From: Acidocella sp. 20-57-95
GTDB lineage: Bacteria > Pseudomonadota > Alphaproteobacteria > Acetobacterales > Acetobacteraceae
Assembly: GCA_002255575.1 (NCBI GenBank)
Contig: NCAT01000001.1
Span: 1 to 64,000, forward strand
Reading direction: 5' to 3'
Length of the DNA: 64,000 nt
Within the stretch, counting starts at the first letter, position 1. Each line of letters starts with the position of its first letter. The notes below the pieces were generated by a model. The model had not been told where the DNA came from and made no database searches. It was given only the letters and a program-made list of their open reading frames with translations. Shown here piece after piece: positions 48,426 to 56,986 of the stretch. Position numbers and translations under genes: made by a program.

Positions 48426-48435
48426 CGCTAACTCC

Positions 48436-48454
48436 TATGCTCAAACTGAGCATA
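48436..48454 (-). promoter_or_regulatory. Operator 1: perfect 8-3-8 inverted repeat before nadA
   Basis: TATGCTCA-AAC-TGAGCATA, a perfect palindrome 11-29 nt before the nadA start and adjacent to its ribosome site. A repressor here would block elongation or initiation of the nadABC transcript. The adjacent nadQ-like gene is the obvious candidate; the binding itself is inferred. Confidence 0.8.
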
Positions 48455-48492
48455 ATTCGGGTCAAAAAATAAGGGCGTTACCCTCGCGTGAC

Positions 48493-48523
48493 ATTATACT
48501 GGTGATGAGCATAAGGAAGTCAA
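48493..48523 (-). promoter_or_regulatory. nadABC promoter with imperfect operator 2
   Basis: On the minus strand TTGACT (48518-48523) and a perfect TATAAT (48493-48498) are spaced 19 nt apart. The spacer and -10 hold a second 8-3-8 element at 48495-48513: the TGAGCATA half is identical to operator 1 and the other half matches it at 5 of 8 positions. Binding would cover the -10. The two operator centres are 59 bp apart. Confidence 0.75.
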
Positions 48524-48539
48524 GCTGAAATATGACAGC

Positions 48540-49472
48540 TCAACTACGGGCCAAAGGCGGCTTAGTGCCTGCGTAGGCGCGTTCCTGCAATACATCGGCG
48601 CGGAACCGAAATAGCTTGGCGGGCCGGCCCCCCGTGGGTTCGGCCATTATCCCGGTTTCTTCCACCAGCTCCTGCTGTTCCACCAAGCGGCGGAAATTCT
48701 GCTTATGGAGCAGCCGCCCTGCAAGCGCTTCAACGCTGCGCTGCAAATCCAACAGAGTAAACATCGGTGGCATCAACTCAAACACCACCGGCCGGTACGT
48801 GATTTTAGCCCGCAACCGCGCAATACCGGTTGCCAGAATACGCCGATGGTCCTGCTGCATGGGCCGCCCCAAGGCGAGGCCCGCTCGGTTGGAATGGCAG
48901 GTGATGCCATCGCGCGCGGCCTCGGCCACCAGCCCCGCCTCGTACAGTAACTCATAGCGTTGCAGCACGATTTCCTCGTTCCAACGGCGGCCATCAAGAC
49001 CAAAGGCCACCGCAACCCGCAACGCGCGCGCGCGGGTCTGGGCGTTGCTGGCGGCGGCATCCGCCCAATCCTGCAGCGCCTGCGCCAAAGCCGGGTCGCC
49101 AGTGCTGCCGCGGCGGCGGTCTTCCCAGGGGAAGTAATCATACCAGTCGCCCCAGGCAGCGCCGTCATCCTCAGTGCTCGGTTGCTCGCGCGTGAGGCCT
49201 AGATACGAGATGGAAATAGCCCGCCCGTAGCCGCGCGGCCCCGCGTTTCGGTCGTTGTCAGCGAAGGTGTAAAGCTGCTCCACATAGCCAAGCGGATGGT
49301 GCGTCTGGCGTTCCACCCAAGCCCGAACACCGGCCTGTAGCGAGCGATGCTCCGGCGAGAGTGGACCAGAGGGTAGAGATTTACCCTCAGCAATGGTGAG
49401 AACCTTCGGTGTGCTGCCGGTAACAGCCACCAGCACCGCAATGAGTTCAGCCGCGACGCTGCTGGCTTGCAT
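48540..49472 (-). CDS. nadQ: NadQ-like NUDIX/winged-helix regulator of NAD synthesis
   Basis: 310 aa. The N-terminal half has the outline of a NUDIX domain (LIAVLVAVTGSTPKVLTI, QAGVRAWVERQTHHPLGYVEQLYTFAD), without an obvious catalytic Nudix box, so it likely senses rather than hydrolyses. The C-terminal part (about 215-300) looks like a winged helix ending in GGRPAKLFRFRADVL. NadQ is the alphaproteobacterial regulator predicted from comparative genomics to control nadABC, and this gene lies directly upstream of nadABC, beside two matching inverted repeats. The symbol rests on that context plus domain layout. It follows the MBL gene by 12 nt. Confidence 0.78.
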   Translation of the reverse strand: MQASSVAAELIAVLVAVTGSTPKVLTIAEGKSLPSGPLSPEHRSLQAGVRAWVERQTHHPLGYVEQLYTFADNDRNAGPRGYGRAISISYLGLTREQPSTEDDGAAWGDWYDYFPWEDRRRGSTGDPALAQALQDWADAAASNAQTRARALRVAVAFGLDGRRWNEEIVLQRYELLYEAGLVAEAARDGITCHSNRAGLALGRPMQQDHRRILATGIARLRAKITYRPVVFELMPPMFTLLDLQRSVEALAGRLLHKQNFRRLVEQQELVEETGIMAEPTGGRPAKLFRFRADVLQERAYAGTKPPLARS

Positions 49473-49484
49473 TCAGCGCAACCA

Positions 49485-50432
49485 TCAAGCCGCAACGGCA
49501 AAGCGGCGGGCGCCATCACGCATGAACATGGCCACCACAGCGGGCTTCACCGTGTTCGCGTCGGCGGGGGGAAGATCGTCATTTACAAACGCCATGCTGG
49601 CCGCCTCATCCGCACTTTCTTCAAGTTGAATGACCCTGCCTTCATGCGCGAGCTTGAGCAAATGCGCCAGGACGTTACGCTGGGCAGCGATTTTCAGCCG
49701 GTAATCGGTCTTGGCATAGAGATGCTCCGCCAATTCGGCGACGCTGAATTCACGACCTTCCAGTGCACGCAAAATTGTCGCCTCGCGCTTCTGGCGGTGC
49801 GACAGTAATTCCAGCACCAGCTTACGCGGCTCAGCCAGCATGGGGCCGTGGCCTGAGAGATATAGAACCTCGTGGCGCTCCAGCAGCAATTGCAACGATT
49901 TATAATAGGCCACCATGTCGCCATCTGGCGGTGAGACGATCGAGGATGACCAGGACATGACATGGTCGCCACTGAATAATATCTCGCCGGTGCCAGGGAC
50001 GTTATAGATGAAACTTAAATGGTCGGCCGCGTGGCCGGGTGTATGCAGTGCTTTTAACCCAGCAACCTCCTCACCATCCCGCAGCCCAATATCCGGCGCA
50101 AAATCAGCCTTCGGTGAGATATGAAACGCGTAAACCGGGACGTTGGTGGCCGCCCGCAATTTCGCGGTGGCGCCAAGATGGTCGGAATGGGTGTGGGTCA
50201 GCAGCAACCGCGCGATAGGCTTATCCCCGGCGGCACGCAGAATATCCGCCACATGGGTGTCGTCATCCGGCCCAGGGTCGAGAATGGTTAAACCATCCGC
50301 GCCGTCTATCAGGTAGGTATTGGTGCCCCAATAGGTCATGACGCTGGGATTGCGCGCCACCACCCGGCTGATACCGGGCAACAGGTTTAATGATGTACCG
50401 CGTTGCGGTTCAGCTTCGCTCAAGAATCCCAT
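49485..50432 (-). CDS. MBL-fold metallo-hydrolase (LACTB2-like)
   Basis: About 315 aa from ATG 50432; the frame is open 40 codons further but the usual start of this family is near GTSLNLLPGISRVVARNPSVMTYWGTNTYLI. Metal ligands HTHSDH (residues 80-85), a later TPGHAADH and FSGDHVM complete the metallo-beta-lactamase site. A C-terminal winged-helix domain follows (EGREFSVAELAEHLY, LAHLLKLAHEGRV), as in the LACTB2 group of suspected nucleases. It precedes nadQ by 12 nt. The substrate is unknown. Confidence 0.88.
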   Translation of the reverse strand: MGFLSEAEPQRGTSLNLLPGISRVVARNPSVMTYWGTNTYLIDGADGLTILDPGPDDDTHVADILRAAGDKPIARLLLTHTHSDHLGATAKLRAATNVPVYAFHISPKADFAPDIGLRDGEEVAGLKALHTPGHAADHLSFIYNVPGTGEILFSGDHVMSWSSSIVSPPDGDMVAYYKSLQLLLERHEVLYLSGHGPMLAEPRKLVLELLSHRQKREATILRALEGREFSVAELAEHLYAKTDYRLKIAAQRNVLAHLLKLAHEGRVIQLEESADEAASMAFVNDDLPPADANTVKPAVVAMFMRDGARRFAVAA

Positions 50433-50500
50433 GAGCCGATTGTCGCGCGCCCCCGGATGCTTGTAAACGGCAGCACTGTGCCGTTCGCTAAAACGCAGCC

Positions 50501-50662
50501 CTATTGCACATGATAGAGCAGCGCCAACCCGGCAAACACGCCAAGCACGCACGCCGCGCCGAGTAACGCCACCATCAAGCTGGGGCCGCCACCCGATTTC
50601 CGGTTCACATGCCGCGATTTACCGCTGCTGGCGGAAACTGCTGTAAAATCTCTTGTTTTCAT
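50501..50662 (-). CDS. Small single-span membrane protein
   Basis: 53 aa from ATG 50662, chosen because AGGA lies upstream; an in-frame ATG at 50704 would add 14 residues with no support. A basic, Ser/Lys/Arg-rich head is followed by a C-terminal membrane helix (MVALLGAACVLGVFAGLALLYHV). Not recognised. It lies 68 nt upstream of the MBL gene in the same direction. A real gene seems likely from base composition and ribosome site, but evidence is modest. Confidence 0.5.
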   Translation of the reverse strand: MKTRDFTAVSASSGKSRHVNRKSGGGPSLMVALLGAACVLGVFAGLALLYHVQ

Positions 50663-50843
50663 TGACTTTGTCCTGGACCAACAAATCAACCCGCCGCGCT
50701 TCAAATTATTTTAACGGGCTGAAACACGACCAGTCGATAACATGCGCCGAAATTCGGCCAGGGTGCAACAAAAACTATATAGGCTGAATGATGTCTCTCC
50801 CGCGCTTGCAGGACCACCCACCGGCCCCCTATGTCTGAGATAG

Positions 50844-52112
50844 ATGGAAACTGCCGCCCCCCTGCCCGACCCGGATCTCGCGCTGCGGCGCCAACTGGCC
50901 AAACACCGGGCCTTCGCCACCGGATTACTATTGTTTATGGCGGCCCTCGCCGTGACCGGTTACATGCTGCCGTTGAATGTTTGGAGTGGTTTGCTACGGG
51001 ATTCCGCCAAGGCCGGGTTCATTGGCGGCGTGGCAGACTGGTTCGCCGTCACGGCCTTGTTCCGCCATCCGCTGGGTCTGCCAATTCCACATACCGCCAT
51101 TCTGCCCGCGCAAAAGGAGCGTTTAGGCGCTGCCCTTGGGCGGTTTGTGGCCAACCATGTGTTTACGGAAACCGATGTGCGGAAGTTTCTTGGCAATTTG
51201 GATAGCCCCGCGATTTTGCGGCGGTTTCTCGCCAACCCGGCATCAACCCAGCCAATGGCAGAAGCCCTGGCCGGTATGCTGCCAAAGCTGCTGGCCAGCA
51301 TCGAGGATGGTCAGGCCCGCCGCTTGCTGGCAAGGCTGCTGCCACGCTTGATCGGCGGACGCACGGCAGGGACCGTGGTAGCCCGCGCCCTCCATGGGTT
51401 GGTGGATGGTGGACGCCACCAGGAGGTGTTTTCCTTCATCCTGAACCAACTGAAAGAAACGCTGCGAGCCCGCGAGGATATTCTGCGCGACGCCATCAAG
51501 GAGCGGGTGCGTGAGCAAGGCGGCCGCCTGGTAGGCTGGGCGTTAGGCGCCTCGGTGGCGCGGCGGGTGATTAGCGGCGTGAATTTGGAATTAGAGCGCA
51601 TCAGCCCCGATAGCTCTGAAATGCGTGAGGCTTTTGACGAGTGGGTCCATCGTGAAATTGAACGGCTGGAGACCGACCCTGCGCGTGCCGCCGAGCTTGG
51701 TGCAGCGATTAAAAATGTGCTCGCGCATGATACGGTGAAAGCTTGGGCCTGGGATGTGTGGGCCAGGCTGCGCCGCGCTTTGGAAATGGATGCCGCCAAG
51801 CCGCATGGCCGCTCGGTTTCAGTCATTGAGGGGGCGCTTGCGAACTTGGGCGAGATGCTGGAAAAAGACGATGCCGCCAAGGCGCGCGTGACCGCCGCCG
51901 TGCAAAGCCTGGCACTCAATATTTTACCCGGCGCACAAGCGGAACTTTCTGGCTTTATCGGCCGCGTGATCGGCCAATGGGACACCGCAACCATTACCGA
52001 TAAGCTGGAACTTCGCGTTGGCAAGGATTTGCAATATATCCGCGTCAACGGCACAATGGTGGGATTTTTTCTGGGTGCCCTGATTTACGGGCTTTTATTG
52101 TTGGTGAAGTAA
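50844..52112 (+). CDS. DUF445 family membrane protein
   Basis: 422 aa, the YjiN-like family. An N-terminal membrane helix (about 25-45) precedes the signature SAKAGFIGGVADWFAVTALFRHPLGLPIPHTAILP, which is strongly conserved. A long helical middle follows (repeated VRDRIKE-like segments, LVGWALGASVARRVISGV) and a second membrane helix lies at the very C-terminus (MVGFFLGALIYGLLLLV). Function is not established in the family. The stop shares one base with the next gene's ATG. Confidence 0.88.
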   Translation: METAAPLPDPDLALRRQLAKHRAFATGLLLFMAALAVTGYMLPLNVWSGLLRDSAKAGFIGGVADWFAVTALFRHPLGLPIPHTAILPAQKERLGAALGRFVANHVFTETDVRKFLGNLDSPAILRRFLANPASTQPMAEALAGMLPKLLASIEDGQARRLLARLLPRLIGGRTAGTVVARALHGLVDGGRHQEVFSFILNQLKETLRAREDILRDAIKERVREQGGRLVGWALGASVARRVISGVNLELERISPDSSEMREAFDEWVHREIERLETDPARAAELGAAIKNVLAHDTVKAWAWDVWARLRRALEMDAAKPHGRSVSVIEGALANLGEMLEKDDAAKARVTAAVQSLALNILPGAQAELSGFIGRVIGQWDTATITDKLELRVGKDLQYIRVNGTMVGFFLGALIYGLLLLVK

Positions 52113-53083
52113 TGCATATCCATTTTCACGATTCCCTAGACCATGAAAAATTGCCGGTGCAGCCGGCAGAATGGGACGCCGCCGCCAAGCGTGCCGGCAA
52201 GCTCGGTGAAGGTCATGTGGTGACTTTCAGCACTGATTTTGACTCTGTGCGGGACGAAGTTGAGGTCATCATTGCGCCCCCCTACCGGCTGCAACAAATT
52301 AACATGCATAGCGCGCCGAAGTTGAAGCTTATCCAGTCCACCTATGCTGGTATGGATAGTCTGTATCCGTTCGACATCATTCCCCGTACCGCCATGTTGC
52401 TGAATAATCGCGGGGTACACGGCAAGCGCGCTGGTGAATACTGCGCCATGGCGATATTAATGCTGACCAACAAAATGCCGCTTTTTGCTACCCAGCAGCG
52501 CCAGAAACATTGGCAGCGCGCCATTGGCAGCCTGGCGAACCGCCAGCGCATTACCATTGTCGGGCTTGGCGCGATTGGCACCGGTGCCGCCCACTGGGCG
52601 CGGCAACTCGGCATGCATATTACGGGAATCCGTCACGGCAATACGCCGCACCCGGATTGCGATGCCACTTTTTCGATGGATAAACTCGACGAGGTGCTGC
52701 CCACCACCGATATCCTGCTGCTTGCCTGCCCGCTCACGCCACTCACGACAAATTTGCTGTCACGTGAACGCATTGCGCTGCTGCCTTCGGGGGCTGGTGT
52801 CATCAATGTTGGCCGCGGCAAGCTGGTTGAGCAGGAGGCACTGTGTGACGCGCTCGATGCTGGGCGTCTGGGTGGCGCTGTGCTGGATGTGTTTGCGGTT
52901 GAACCGATCCCGCCTACAGACCGCATTTGGACGACCATAAATATGGTGATTACACCACATATGTCGGCTGATGATCCGCTCGCCTATAATGCTGATACGC
53001 TTGATATTTTCTTCGAAAACCTTGCCGCCTATCTGGCTGGTAAAACCCCGCCGACCTTGGTGGATTTAACCAAAGGTTACTAG
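52112..53083 (+). CDS. D-2-hydroxyacid dehydrogenase family protein
   Basis: 323 aa NAD(P)-dependent reductase. The Rossmann motif is VGLGAIGTGAA, with the catalytic Arg in NVGRGKLV, the Glu in DVFAVEPIP and the His in TPHMSAD. The N-terminal substrate domain is divergent, so the substrate (glyoxylate, hydroxypyruvate or another 2-keto acid) cannot be named. It begins at the last base of the DUF445 stop (TAATG) and converges with the sugar transferase gene by a 4-nt overlap. Confidence 0.88.
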   Translation: MHIHFHDSLDHEKLPVQPAEWDAAAKRAGKLGEGHVVTFSTDFDSVRDEVEVIIAPPYRLQQINMHSAPKLKLIQSTYAGMDSLYPFDIIPRTAMLLNNRGVHGKRAGEYCAMAILMLTNKMPLFATQQRQKHWQRAIGSLANRQRITIVGLGAIGTGAAHWARQLGMHITGIRHGNTPHPDCDATFSMDKLDEVLPTTDILLLACPLTPLTTNLLSRERIALLPSGAGVINVGRGKLVEQEALCDALDAGRLGGAVLDVFAVEPIPPTDRIWTTINMVITPHMSADDPLAYNADTLDIFFENLAAYLAGKTPPTLVDLTKGY

Positions 53084-54561
53084 AAAACATTCTTGCCGGT
53101 GAACCCTACAAAAATTGTCTTCACCAGAATGATCAGATCGAACGTTAGGGACCAGTTCTCGATATAATAAATATCGTGCGCAACCCGGCGTTCAATCTGC
53201 TCGATTGTTTCCGCAGGACCGCGCCAGCCATTCACCTGCGCCCAACCGGTCATGCCGGGCTTCACCCAATGCCGGCCAGCATAATCGTCCAGCGCATCAG
53301 CAAAATATCGGCCGTCCACTTGCTGGCCGACCATATGGGGTCGCGGCCCAACGAGCGACATCTCACCGCGCAGCACATTCAAAACCTGCGGCAATTCATC
53401 AAGACTATAACGCCGCAGCCAGTAGCCAATTCTGGAAATCCGCGCATCGTTAAGCCTGGTAGGCTGAGAGCCGCACGCCAGATGGTTCATGGTGCGGAAT
53501 TTCATAATGTTAAAAACCCGGCCTTTATAGCCAATACGCGGCTGAATAAAAAAAACCGGCCCTGGCCCCTCAAGCTTAATGAGGGCCGCGCAGAGCACAA
53601 AAACGGGGGCCAAAAGGATAAGCCCAGCGGCGGCGAAGCTACGGTCCAATAGTGATTTAATGAAAAACCCCATATCCGACATCGGCCGGTCTGCCACCGT
53701 GATAAGTTTCACGCCCGGCAATTCGTCTCCTGAGAGCTTAACCGGTGCCCCGCGTAGCAGCCCGATCTCTCCTGGCAAAACACGGATATTCAGTGGCTCG
53801 TCGCGCAATTGCCGTAAGATGGAGGATAAATATTCATGCTGCGCGACCGGCAAGGTGATAATAACAAGGTCAATTTTCTCCTGCCGAACAAACTGGATGA
53901 GGTTTTGAATATTACCACGCCGTAGTAAATTTTGTGGCGCTGCGCTGAGTACGGGCGTCGCATCATCGAACACACCCAGAAACCGGATGCCTGATGAATG
54001 GCCCTGCAAACGCGCTAATAAATTGGCGGTTGCTGCATTATCACCAATAATTACCGCAGTGCGGGTAGCGTAGCCGGCCTTGATCCAACTGCGTAATTGC
54101 CGGGCCAGCGTGAAGCGTGTTAGCCACAGGCCCGAAAACCCAGCGATGTAGAACAACCCAAACCACAGCCGCGAAAATAACCCCGGCTCGTGCGTTAACG
54201 CAGCCGATGCGGCGAGGGTAATAAAAATTGAGGTCCAACGTGGCAGGATTGCGTGCACCGCAAATATGTCATCGCGCAGCGCTGAGATGCGGTAGAGACC
54301 AGCCTGGGCAAAGCTGACCATGCACAGCAAAGCCGAACCCAGAAATACAAAACCATAACGCAACGGTAAGTCTCCGCGCCAACCGCTGGCCACCAGGTAG
54401 GACAAAAAGGCGGCGAGCATGACGATCGCAAAATCAGCAACCAGCGCATAGGACGCTAATTGCCAATGCGGCAGAAACCGGGGGCGCTGGATGGGCACGG
54501 CAGCGCACGTGGGAAGCTGACATGCTTGGTCATCACCTGCCATTCCCCGCATTTCCGGCAT
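53080..54561 (-). CDS. Polyprenyl-phosphate sugar-1-phosphate transferase (exopolysaccharide initiation)
   Basis: 493 aa, bitopic-to-polytopic initiating transferase of the WbaP/GumD/PssY group. About five N-terminal membrane helices (35-165), a central CoA-binding-like Rossmann domain (YATRTAVIIGDNAATANLLARL...), one membrane helix near 300, and the catalytic bacterial sugar transferase domain: MKFRTM, RRYSLDELPQ, LRGEMSLVGPRP and VKPGMTGWAQVNGWRG. It loads a hexose-1-phosphate on undecaprenyl phosphate. No other polysaccharide gene is nearby, apart from the GT2 at the other end of the window. Confidence 0.9.
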   Translation of the reverse strand: MPEMRGMAGDDQACQLPTCAAVPIQRPRFLPHWQLASYALVADFAIVMLAAFLSYLVASGWRGDLPLRYGFVFLGSALLCMVSFAQAGLYRISALRDDIFAVHAILPRWTSIFITLAASAALTHEPGLFSRLWFGLFYIAGFSGLWLTRFTLARQLRSWIKAGYATRTAVIIGDNAATANLLARLQGHSSGIRFLGVFDDATPVLSAAPQNLLRRGNIQNLIQFVRQEKIDLVIITLPVAQHEYLSSILRQLRDEPLNIRVLPGEIGLLRGAPVKLSGDELPGVKLITVADRPMSDMGFFIKSLLDRSFAAAGLILLAPVFVLCAALIKLEGPGPVFFIQPRIGYKGRVFNIMKFRTMNHLACGSQPTRLNDARISRIGYWLRRYSLDELPQVLNVLRGEMSLVGPRPHMVGQQVDGRYFADALDDYAGRHWVKPGMTGWAQVNGWRGPAETIEQIERRVAHDIYYIENWSLTFDLIILVKTIFVGFTGKNVF

Positions 54562-54685
54562 CCAGACCTCGCCCCCTCAACCCGGCATGAACGCCAGATG
54601 ATAAGGAAACGTATCTATCTTAGGTTGTTTTGTCTATTAAAATTTTACCTAAAGTTAATGTTTGCTGGCGCAACGAACCCGCCAA

Positions 54686-55897
54686 TCAAACCAACGATAA
54701 CAGCTTAACGCCACATTGTTGGCCGCTACGCACCACAACCTCCCCGGTGCCGAGAAAGTACCCATTCGCAAAAATCCGCAGCGGCTCGGCAGCCGCCTGC
54801 TCCAGCACAATCAACTCCCCATATTGCAGGTTAGCAAATTGCTGAAACGACAAATGCGCCCGGCCTAACTCAACCGTTAGTTTAACCATCACCCGATCTG
54901 TCTGATGCTCCCACAGGTTTACCGCACGCACCGGGCCCGGCAGACCCCTATCGACGCCACCCGGTGCAGCCGACATTGCGCTGGGCGAAAGGCTGAACCG
55001 CGCGGGCACCGCCCTCTCAGTGTGAGGTATTCGTGCAGCACAACAAACGCTCCCCTCATGCTGCCCATAATCGGCCAAAAATAAATCAATCCCGGAGGAA
55101 ACCGCAAACGCTTCCGGCAAAATGGGGCACGGCAATATGTCACCGCAATGAAGGCCCTTGAATAAGCGCAATGGAATTTCGGCGCGAACAATTTCAAAAC
55201 AAATTTCAAACGGCAGCTTGCTTGTCAAAGCGTCAAGACTTGTCAGCCAACGCCGGTCGGCTGCCGAGGACCCGGCAATACCAAGTTGTGATGAGACCTT
55301 ATTCTCCAACGGCTCAAAACCCGCATAGGGCGCGATGAACCTGATCGAACCGATACCGATCGGCGTTTCAAAAATACCGGTTGTGGAAATCATCCAATCC
55401 TGCTCAGCGGCAATGGTCAACATACTGGTGGAGGTTTCAAATTGCACAATTGTCCAACGTAGCGGCATCAAATTAGCGAAAACTTCAGTAATGGCCGTAT
55501 AGGTCAGCTCAATCATCTGCTTGGCAATGCGCATTTCCATGGCCGACAGCTCAGTTCGGTAGAACATGTCACCGCTGGTGGCGCCGCACATGCCATCCAC
55601 AACCGCACCAATCAAATCCCCCTCTACCGCCACAATCACGCGCCCATGCAAAGGTGCAATATCGGCGATGCCGGCCAGCATCACGTCAGGCATTGAGCCC
55701 AACGCAGACTCATGGCTGATGACGCCATTAATGCAGCTTAAAAGCCTGACATTACATCGCATTTTCTGGAACAACATGAAGCCGATTTTGCGCATGATTA
55801 CGTCTGATTGCGCTTCCATCAACGCCGAGCGGCGCTGCGGTGCCCGGCCAGAGGCAAGTAAATCCAGCTTCGTTATTTCAACTGCGCCATCCGGCAT
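54686..55897 (-). CDS. fliM: Divergent flagellar motor switch protein FliM
   Basis: 403 aa. A FliM-like CheC/CheX middle domain (about 60-230) and a C-terminal SpoA (FliN-like) domain (about 325-403, VNLWEHQTDRVMVKLTVELGRAHLSFQQFANLQYGELIVLEQ, then NGYFLGTGEVVVRSGQQCGVKLL). The N-terminal CheY-binding peptide of typical FliM (the EIDALL motif) is not seen, and no start codon upstream would add it. The GGxG-type motif is weak too. Transcribed away from the cheY-cheA operon across a 208-nt gap. It could be a secondary FliM or a lineage-specific form. Confidence 0.8.
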   Translation of the reverse strand: MPDGAVEITKLDLLASGRAPQRRSALMEAQSDVIMRKIGFMLFQKMRCNVRLLSCINGVISHESALGSMPDVMLAGIADIAPLHGRVIVAVEGDLIGAVVDGMCGATSGDMFYRTELSAMEMRIAKQMIELTYTAITEVFANLMPLRWTIVQFETSTSMLTIAAEQDWMISTTGIFETPIGIGSIRFIAPYAGFEPLENKVSSQLGIAGSSAADRRWLTSLDALTSKLPFEICFEIVRAEIPLRLFKGLHCGDILPCPILPEAFAVSSGIDLFLADYGQHEGSVCCAARIPHTERAVPARFSLSPSAMSAAPGGVDRGLPGPVRAVNLWEHQTDRVMVKLTVELGRAHLSFQQFANLQYGELIVLEQAAAEPLRIFANGYFLGTGEVVVRSGQQCGVKLLSLV

Positions 55898-56105
55898 ATG
55901 AGTTTCTGCCCCAGAAATGTTGTCGCCCGCCGATCTATGACCTTACCTCGTAAGGGTATGTGGTTAAAAACCTGTAAACGATGCGCGAAATGAATTGGTC
56001 TCATTACAATTGAGCGGACAAAAAACAATATTAACCAATTATCATTTTATTATCCCTAAAATAAAGGTGATGCACCGACTCATTAGCTAGAGAGACCTGT
56101 CACCT

Positions 56106-56477
56106 ATGACGATGATTATGATACTTGACGACTCTCCCACCGTTATTATGAGCCTGTCACAAATATTAATAAAAGCTGGGTACGAGGTTGCCACTGCTGC
56201 AAACGGCAAAGAAGGTGTTGACCAGCTGAGCGGTGGATTGAAGCCAAATGTGATATTGACTGACCTGAATATGCCCGAAATGGATGGCATTGCATTCATC
56301 AAGGAAGCCAGAAAAACCGCCGCAACAAAATTCACACCCATCATCGTGTTGAGTGGTGATTCCGATGGCAGGAAACGCGATGATGCAAAATCCGCCGGCG
56401 CGTCGGGGTGGCTGGCTAAACCGCCACAAGCAAATCAATTACTTTATGTTGTTAAACAATTGCTTCCATCAACATGA
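56106..56477 (+). CDS. CheY-like response regulator (first copy)
   Basis: About 123 aa, a lone receiver domain. The acidic pair is in MILDDSPT, the phosphoacceptor Asp in LTDLNMPEMDG, a Ser takes the usual Thr position (VLSGDSD) and the conserved Lys is in WLAKPP. It is the first gene of the plus-strand che region, 200 nt before the STAS gene; the gap is AT-rich with no gene. It may be a motor-binding CheY or a phosphate sink. The start could also be ATG 56112. Confidence 0.86.
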   Translation: MTMIMILDDSPTVIMSLSQILIKAGYEVATAANGKEGVDQLSGGLKPNVILTDLNMPEMDGIAFIKEARKTAATKFTPIIVLSGDSDGRKRDDAKSAGASGWLAKPPQANQLLYVVKQLLPST

Positions 56478-56677
56478 AACAATATTGCACAAAGTATATT
56501 TTAGCTAAGACTTAATTATTCAATTCAATACTCCAGATACGTCCCATCTCATATGTTGTTGCGGAGCCTTGTATGAAAACGATCCTAATCAAATGATTCG
56601 AATAATCGATCAAGTAATAATGGCTCTCACCCGTCATATGATCGTGACGCTGACTATAAACGGGATGGGTATTAAAG

Positions 56678-56986
56678 ATGCATCTTGAGGATTCACCAGA
56701 AGATCAATTCGAATTTGAATTACCCGCCATATTAAATAGTGCAGCGGCAATAAGCCTTTATGAGTCGCTTGCGCAAGCACCAACAAGCAGGATGATCTTA
56801 AATGGCGCCAGTGTAAAATGGATCGGCGGACAATGCTTACAAATATTATTATCGTCCCACCGGTCAGCCTGCCTCAGAGGCGAGGCATGGCGGATATCAA
56901 ATATGTCGGAGGGGCTTTCCGATCACCTCAGGTTGCTCGGTATAACGGATGATCTTCTGGCAAACGCAAAGGATGACATGATATGA
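56678..56986 (+). CDS. STAS-domain protein in the che operon
   Basis: 102 aa. STAS fold outline: an N-terminal strand (FEFELPAILN), MILNGASVKWIGGQCLQILLSSHRSACLRG, then ISNMSEGLSDHLRLLGI. The usual phosphorylatable Asp-Ser region before the LQIL helix is Gly-Gly-Gln here, so control by serine phosphorylation is unlikely. A small protein immediately before cheY and cheA, like the cheS position in rhizobial operons; a role in CheY dephosphorylation or CheA binding is possible but inferred. ATGA overlap with the next cheY. Confidence 0.78.
   Translation: MHLEDSPEDQFEFELPAILNSAAAISLYESLAQAPTSRMILNGASVKWIGGQCLQILLSSHRSACLRGEAWRISNMSEGLSDHLRLLGITDDLLANAKDDMI

Noticed and set aside
55938-55960. CCTTAC-CTC-GTAAGG inverted repeat between fliM and cheY as an operator
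   Set aside because: Only 6-bp arms, one copy, and no known regulator or promoter alignment; could be chance.
56478-56677. Possible small gene in the AT-rich gap between the first cheY and the STAS gene
   Set aside because: Only very short frames; the one ATG with some ribosome-site likeness (about 56572) stops after seven codons.
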